Part shown: positions 9,301 through 10,251 of the stretch, in pieces
Layout: every line of letters starts with the position of its first letter
Position numbering within the stretch: the first letter of the stretch is position 1
DNA from: CAYQIM01 sp964417555
Lineage (GTDB): Bacteria; Pseudomonadota; Gammaproteobacteria; Diplorickettsiales; Diplorickettsiaceae
Assembly: GCA_964417555.1 (NCBI GenBank)
Contig: CAYQIM010000050.1
Coordinates: 1 to 10,251 of the forward strand
Direction: 5' to 3'
Length of the DNA stretch: 10,251 nucleotides
The notes under the pieces: generated by a model
The model's input: the letters and a program-made list of their open reading frames with translations, nothing else
Told to the model about the DNA's origin: nothing
The model's database searches: none
Translations under genes and position numbers: made by a program

Positions 9301-10007
9301 AGTTGATAATCGAATAAACTAGCAGCAAGAGTTTCGGCTTCTTGCTGTGAAAGCAGATACTGTTCTTGACTTAAACTACTTTCGCCTAGACAGAGTTTAA
9401 TAAACTCTTTTTTATCGATAAGATCAGCGTAAAGAATTTGTTCAGCATCCATTTCAATTTGGCGGCTAAATTGACTGTCAAGTCCGATTTCTAGCGTCGT
9501 GGCGGTTTGCTGGGTCTGAGTTTGTTCTGACTGTAGATCCGTATCAATGTGAAGTGATACGCTATGAGTGCGTGGGCGTAAGCGTTTTATTGTAGAATCA
9601 TTTTTATGCGTTTTGACTGAGCATTCAGCATCAATTTTTTGAAAAGCCGTTATATTTTTTTGGCGTTGAAAATCAGAAGTCAGTTGATCGATTTGTTGTT
9701 GTTGTTGTTCGCTGTTTTGGTAAGGTTTTGGTAAGCTTATATTGAAGCTCAGCGTGTGTTCTCTCACAAACGCCAAAAGTTCATTGGCTAGTGTATCACC
9801 ATTCATTGGCACCGTATTTGTGGTTAACACTAAATGCACTCGATTTGCATTTTCTAACTTAAGAAGCCGCTGTTTAAAGTTTTCGGAGAGGTGGGAATTT
9901 TCTAAGATATCCTCCATACTTAAAGTGTATATATTGTCTTTAAAATGATGAGATTCGGATATAGAGTCGTCTGTGTAGCTAAAGTCACAATTTTCTAGTG
10001 TAGGCAT
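3378..10007 (-). CDS. Giant SecA-motor protein (2209 aa), unknown function, candidate secreted effector
   Basis: A single intact reading frame of 2209 residues (about 250 kDa). Residues 1 to about 1430 are mostly helical, rich in Leu, Lys, Gln, Asn and Ile, with no domain I recognise, no signal peptide and no membrane segment; Gln101-105 is a short polyglutamine run. Residues of about 1440-2010 are a SecA-like ATPase: Q1459, Walker A TGEGKS (1479-1484), NMSLAKRD (1507-1514), DEAD (1583-1586), GVHQ (1721-1724), TGT (1786-1788), GRGVD (1923-1927) and GRSGR (1957-1961). All ATP-site residues appear present, so it may be an active ATPase. The C-terminus lacks the Cys-rich zinc tail of SecA and instead has four 14-residue repeats (2143-2198). 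I chose the ATG at 10007 because GGAG lies six bases upstream; the TTG at 10019 would overlap that ribosome-binding site. It is about three times the length of housekeeping SecA and is not SecA. A host-directed or secretion-linked role is only inferred. feoABC follows on the same strand but has its own promoter. Confidence 0.93.
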   Translation of the reverse strand: MPTLENCDFSYTDDSISESHHFKDNIYTLSMEDILENSHLSENFKQRLLKLENANRVHLVLTTNTVPMNGDTLANELLAFVREHTLSFNISLPKPYQNSEQQQQQIDQLTSDFQRQKNITAFQKIDAECSVKTHKNDSTIKRLRPRTHSVSLHIDTDLQSEQTQTQQTATTLEIGLDSQFSRQIEMDAEQILYADLIDKKEFIKLCLGESSLSQEQYLLSQQEAETLAASLFDYQLTLCGEFSGIKILKTPKITLNACRQILRHRSQFQFGMEFNHLGHGFKLDRKHYPPILDYDDSKPDTQKDALAIHCYFAAKPLVLAHQLLQIYAQYAKQTKNSDSIQLWNKFNAADKPYDREASRLFHQYFVLITSLPNKTTTSFDKLFFKEKVFQKKAFDFLLSNFRRIAELFPNTACLIDPDKKVAKKILLKYFPAEFITLAINLCTEVVISLEKPPKTLKKHLLYLLLEKDLESNNVLAQLTHWHSQLLLTTANLNALVQIYQTKGGPGLAKLFSLWEQWHTFKVATSTEEKSLLKILQEICFKKFQTYIPLLDPSYINTIELIKGFYLEKNKGIYWQTLLTQHYVANPEDDLPALANAFKAFTLELQDLELTFNQPSCQLQNIKNLPVALARILALLKNSRPEDRLRQWNCHDQLHFTHDAVMQALCKKSLFIVPEMKAQAENGTISYVNDAKHHSIVQIGQNKASLSKDFFRFIASQGHALSLEFYQLAQQSITYQNFSEELRLSLYRCLAATTTGSTNALFITDTTLALAEWNNLLATIPKIIEQILNKIPTLVRLFVTKFKLELIISQIMDISFNEKGSFPLPIFLKLIESALDTLSAQKTDFTQLEALIDKIVEALEQLTQCVEYFYENIYKGMRFYDDDYYKNGTEATFLFQYRDVVVSILSSHFDTDQKAQLIGLISTFQLTSSDIKPIIDLLEKIKQDEQAIKGAFSLSYLTYLDLYLIKNKIIDEDGSEKKLSCKDFIDFLNFYRNISNAFGWESMQAIRCIKEKLGPYCDINALTLLGKRAISDKLKESIKAQFPDETDRHIITYFLDLIFTEDITASEKQFQIIVRLHQTLKKTERKNFIHCLQQLTKIHCKGEKNEITDILTIIYKRQQLHAFIYFIQQDQRKNRENNPNLIQRLSYYLEISATNNRQTVVLLERLLLFPTEKTDLSTLQTLSRQLEILFSYESGSSTLFEFLNNFINQLETAQKPIINTIAHCTHHLNALASQANDSLENKHTLANLLYYSKETPLKLEKWLAAINQQLTKVEYKTNLLHILSILLSQAIEFEEKDFSTLITVFQEEETTPTSFFIALKSCYQLPPYPPLAQLLCWWNEAKQSNKAGLFQQRYKEFILTPCPREPLNGFHLEFAKQQSKRFKGTTISEEDLLRLETEINSTQGLEPEVLSQGLTAIKNNAHNNQNLSDQDLLKLVVSLAELLYRSKGKPGNSFEINTTQYLTLIAMLRSGGHVSSEIATGEGKSRIMMILAATQALLGQTCDFVTSNMSLAKRDYIEYLPFFKLLGIKTQLIAADSRTTNYQQNAIHFTDMTNLSLFRNKAQAQQQLDKALDPDKDKRCLILDEADRSFFDLAQTRFNYSSSVSKDIQEMEWIYPLLMKFILLPDQEALFYNDIQAHTKNFISFAKAIITVEQSQRLDLLAHTQLETWLESAMEAKKLKFNQHFMLKPDVSISTPQGPQIASMAFALQNNRLSADSKYSAGVHQCLHALLEMQRHKQASISDTALEEVLSQCKTPFYSDIEKRLICSSNSHDFLTNYQDGNLFAVTGTLGCQLERQEASVLYKKQGLGNMRLIEVPRHRPLKRLEKPCRLAANHQRQAILLMEYIQKAYKKNQPVLLISQNEAECTKLQHAIMTLNQKLSPAQHIPTENFQRVSSEHTTEQERQLIGQAGQAGKITFSTSMLGRGVDIVLEENAKEAGLLVLLSYLPDERDYQQILGRSGRYGVYGESRIVISKEAINADYYFNSEDWQQKEWRKRTWKTQFHRLTEFLLGNIYTIYQNKFSFDNNYFDKWFNFVKKAHELYKKIREKIIDFYKIKPIGNDFVTALKTELDQYHRNMNTSYMNELIPDQQIAANETLNNKEKKEHIFKLLETWQEKVLPKPPTRLYSEYDPALDGRAKSYNTLFLETRAVLKGERGLFANSRAAWRSEGIIFADTRACLAGKRPFFANTRSFLGLLNQQTLTQKTLRLL
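3414..3581 (-). repeat. Four tandem 14-residue repeats at the C-terminus of the giant protein
   Basis: Residues 2143-2198 of the giant protein consist of four 42-bp units: LFLETRAVLKGERG, LFANSRAAWRSEGI, IFADTRACLAGKRP and FFANTRSFLGLLNQ. The shared pattern is aromatic/aliphatic-F-A-[ND]-[TS]-R-[AS]-x-[LW]-x-G. The Phe at position 2 and the Arg at position 6 are invariant. The nucleotide sequences have diverged more than the protein pattern, which points to selection on the repeat rather than a recent duplication. I do not recognise the repeat from a named family. About 11 residues follow before the stop. Confidence 0.75.
3978..5690 (-). other. SecA-type DEAD motor region within the giant gene
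   Basis: This part encodes residues of about 1440-2010. The order of motifs and their spacing follow SecA rather than a general DEAD-box helicase. The first motor lobe runs from the Q motif (Q1459) to the DEAD box (1583-1586). About 200 residues then intervene before TGT (1786-1788), the place where SecA carries its preprotein-cross-linking domain. This insertion keeps a YSAGVHQCLHALLEM stretch resembling the SecA W-S-D-G-L-H-Q region just before the second half of the motor. The second lobe has GRGVD and QQILGRSGR, with Arg-finger candidates R1958 and R1961. Confidence 0.8.
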
Positions 10008-10155
10008 AAGCTGCTCCAATAGCTTAAATTAATTTACTCAAAGTGGAGTAATTTACTTAATTTGGAATCCTTGTGATGTTGTAAAAGAGACTGATATTTT
10101 TTTAGATTGTAATGGCTTGGCGGGGAATGCACAAATTTTTTTTAAAAAAATTTTC
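10008..10155 (-). promoter_or_regulatory. AT-rich upstream leader of the giant gene, with one candidate promoter
   Basis: The best sigma70-like pair on the minus strand is TTGTGC (10134-10129; only 3 of 6) and TACAAT (10111-10106; 5 of 6), 17 bp apart. This would start transcription near 10099 and leave a leader of about 92 nt. The ribosome-binding GGAG is at 10017-10014, six bases before the ATG. A T8A7 stretch (10036-10050 shifted by 100, that is 10136-10150) upstream of the -35 may act as a bent, UP-like element. No other gene is seen here. Confidence 0.4.
10030..10057. repeat. Palindrome and 19-bp-period direct repeat in the leader of the giant gene
   Basis: TAATTTACT occurs at 10030-10038 and again at 10049-10057, exactly 19 bp apart, close to two helical turns. 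Between and overlapping them, TTACTC (10034-10039) and GAGTAA (10046-10051) form a perfect 6-bp palindrome with a 6-nt spacer. This geometry is typical of a site for a dimeric regulator. It lies 23-50 bp upstream of the ATG. The regulator is unknown. Confidence 0.45.
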
Positions 10156-10251
10156 AAACGACGAGACAATGAGAGCATTGCGGAAGCAATGCGAAGTTGA
10201 GGAGCCCGCGATAGGCGTGCGTTGACGGGCGAAGCAGGAAACGCATCACGC
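10155..10251. repeat. GC-rich self-complementary element running off the right edge, probable dispersed repeat
   Basis: About 58 % of these 97 bases are G or C, against roughly 40 % in the rest of the window, and the change is abrupt after a T/A-only stretch. A perfect 7-bp stem, GCATTGC/GCAATGC (10175-10192), is closed by a GGAA tetraloop. GCCCG (10204-10208) pairs with CGGGC (10226-10230). GCGTGCGT (10215-10222) can alternatively pair with ACGC-ATC-ACGC at the very end. The last ten bases recur inverted at 33-42. It could be an intergenic repeat, a mobile-element edge or a structured RNA; no tRNA or rRNA signature was recognised. Confidence 0.45.

Noticed and set aside
9693..9707. (TTG)5 microsatellite in the giant gene
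   Set aside because: It encodes Gln101-105 in frame; length change by whole triplets would not switch the gene off, so phase variation is not supported.
3378..10007. Calling the giant gene secA or secA2
   Set aside because: The motor matches, but the length, the 1,430-residue N-terminal extension and the missing zinc tail exclude an ordinary SecA.
10021..10064. PmrA-type box (tandem CTTAAT-like hexamers) upstream of the giant gene
   Set aside because: CTTAAATT and CTTAATTT occur, but not as a two-base-spaced tandem pair and not in the expected orientation.
1..10251. CRISPR array, tRNA, rRNA or a complete transposase gene
   Set aside because: No regularly spaced direct repeats, no tRNA/rRNA signature and no transposase motif was seen in any frame.

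Overview
The window looks like a low-GC (roughly 40 %) gammaproteobacterial chromosome. The gammaproteobacterial-type FeoC, the AT-rich codon use and the giant effector-like gene make a host-associated member of the Legionellales (Coxiella/Rickettsiella/Diplorickettsia-like) the best guess. This is inference: no rRNA or tRNA gene is present to test it.

Layout. Positions 1-50 are a short, more GC-rich edge. A small Ser/Glu-rich plus-strand ORF of unknown function follows (78-359). It converges on a minus-strand block that fills the rest of the window. Read in transcription order, right to left, this block is a giant 2209-residue gene (10007-3378), then a 110-bp gap carrying a sigma70-type promoter with an overlapping Fur box, then feoA (3267-3019), feoB (3006-637) and feoC (644-408). 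The feo genes are spaced by 12 bp and overlap by 8 bp, so they form one compact operon. Upstream of the giant gene lies an AT-rich leader with a palindrome and a 19-bp-period direct repeat. Beyond it is a GC-rich (about 58 %), strongly self-complementary element that runs off the right edge. A 10-mer from that right edge recurs in inverted orientation near the left edge.

How the genes work together. FeoA, FeoB and FeoC form the ferrous iron uptake system. FeoB is the GTPase-gated inner-membrane permease, FeoA its small SH3-like cytosolic partner, and FeoC a small winged-helix protein with a Cys cluster. The Fur box over the promoter fits shut-down of the operon when iron is plentiful.

The giant protein is the unusual item. 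Its C-terminal third keeps the SecA-type DEAD motor: Walker A TGEGKS, DEAD box, TGT, GRGVD and GRSGR motifs, with a preprotein-cross-linking-like insertion between the two motor lobes. It is preceded by about 1,430 residues of unrecognised, mostly helical sequence. In place of a zinc-binding SecA tail it ends in four tandem 14-residue repeats. It is not the housekeeping SecA. A secreted, effector-like role is plausible but unproven.
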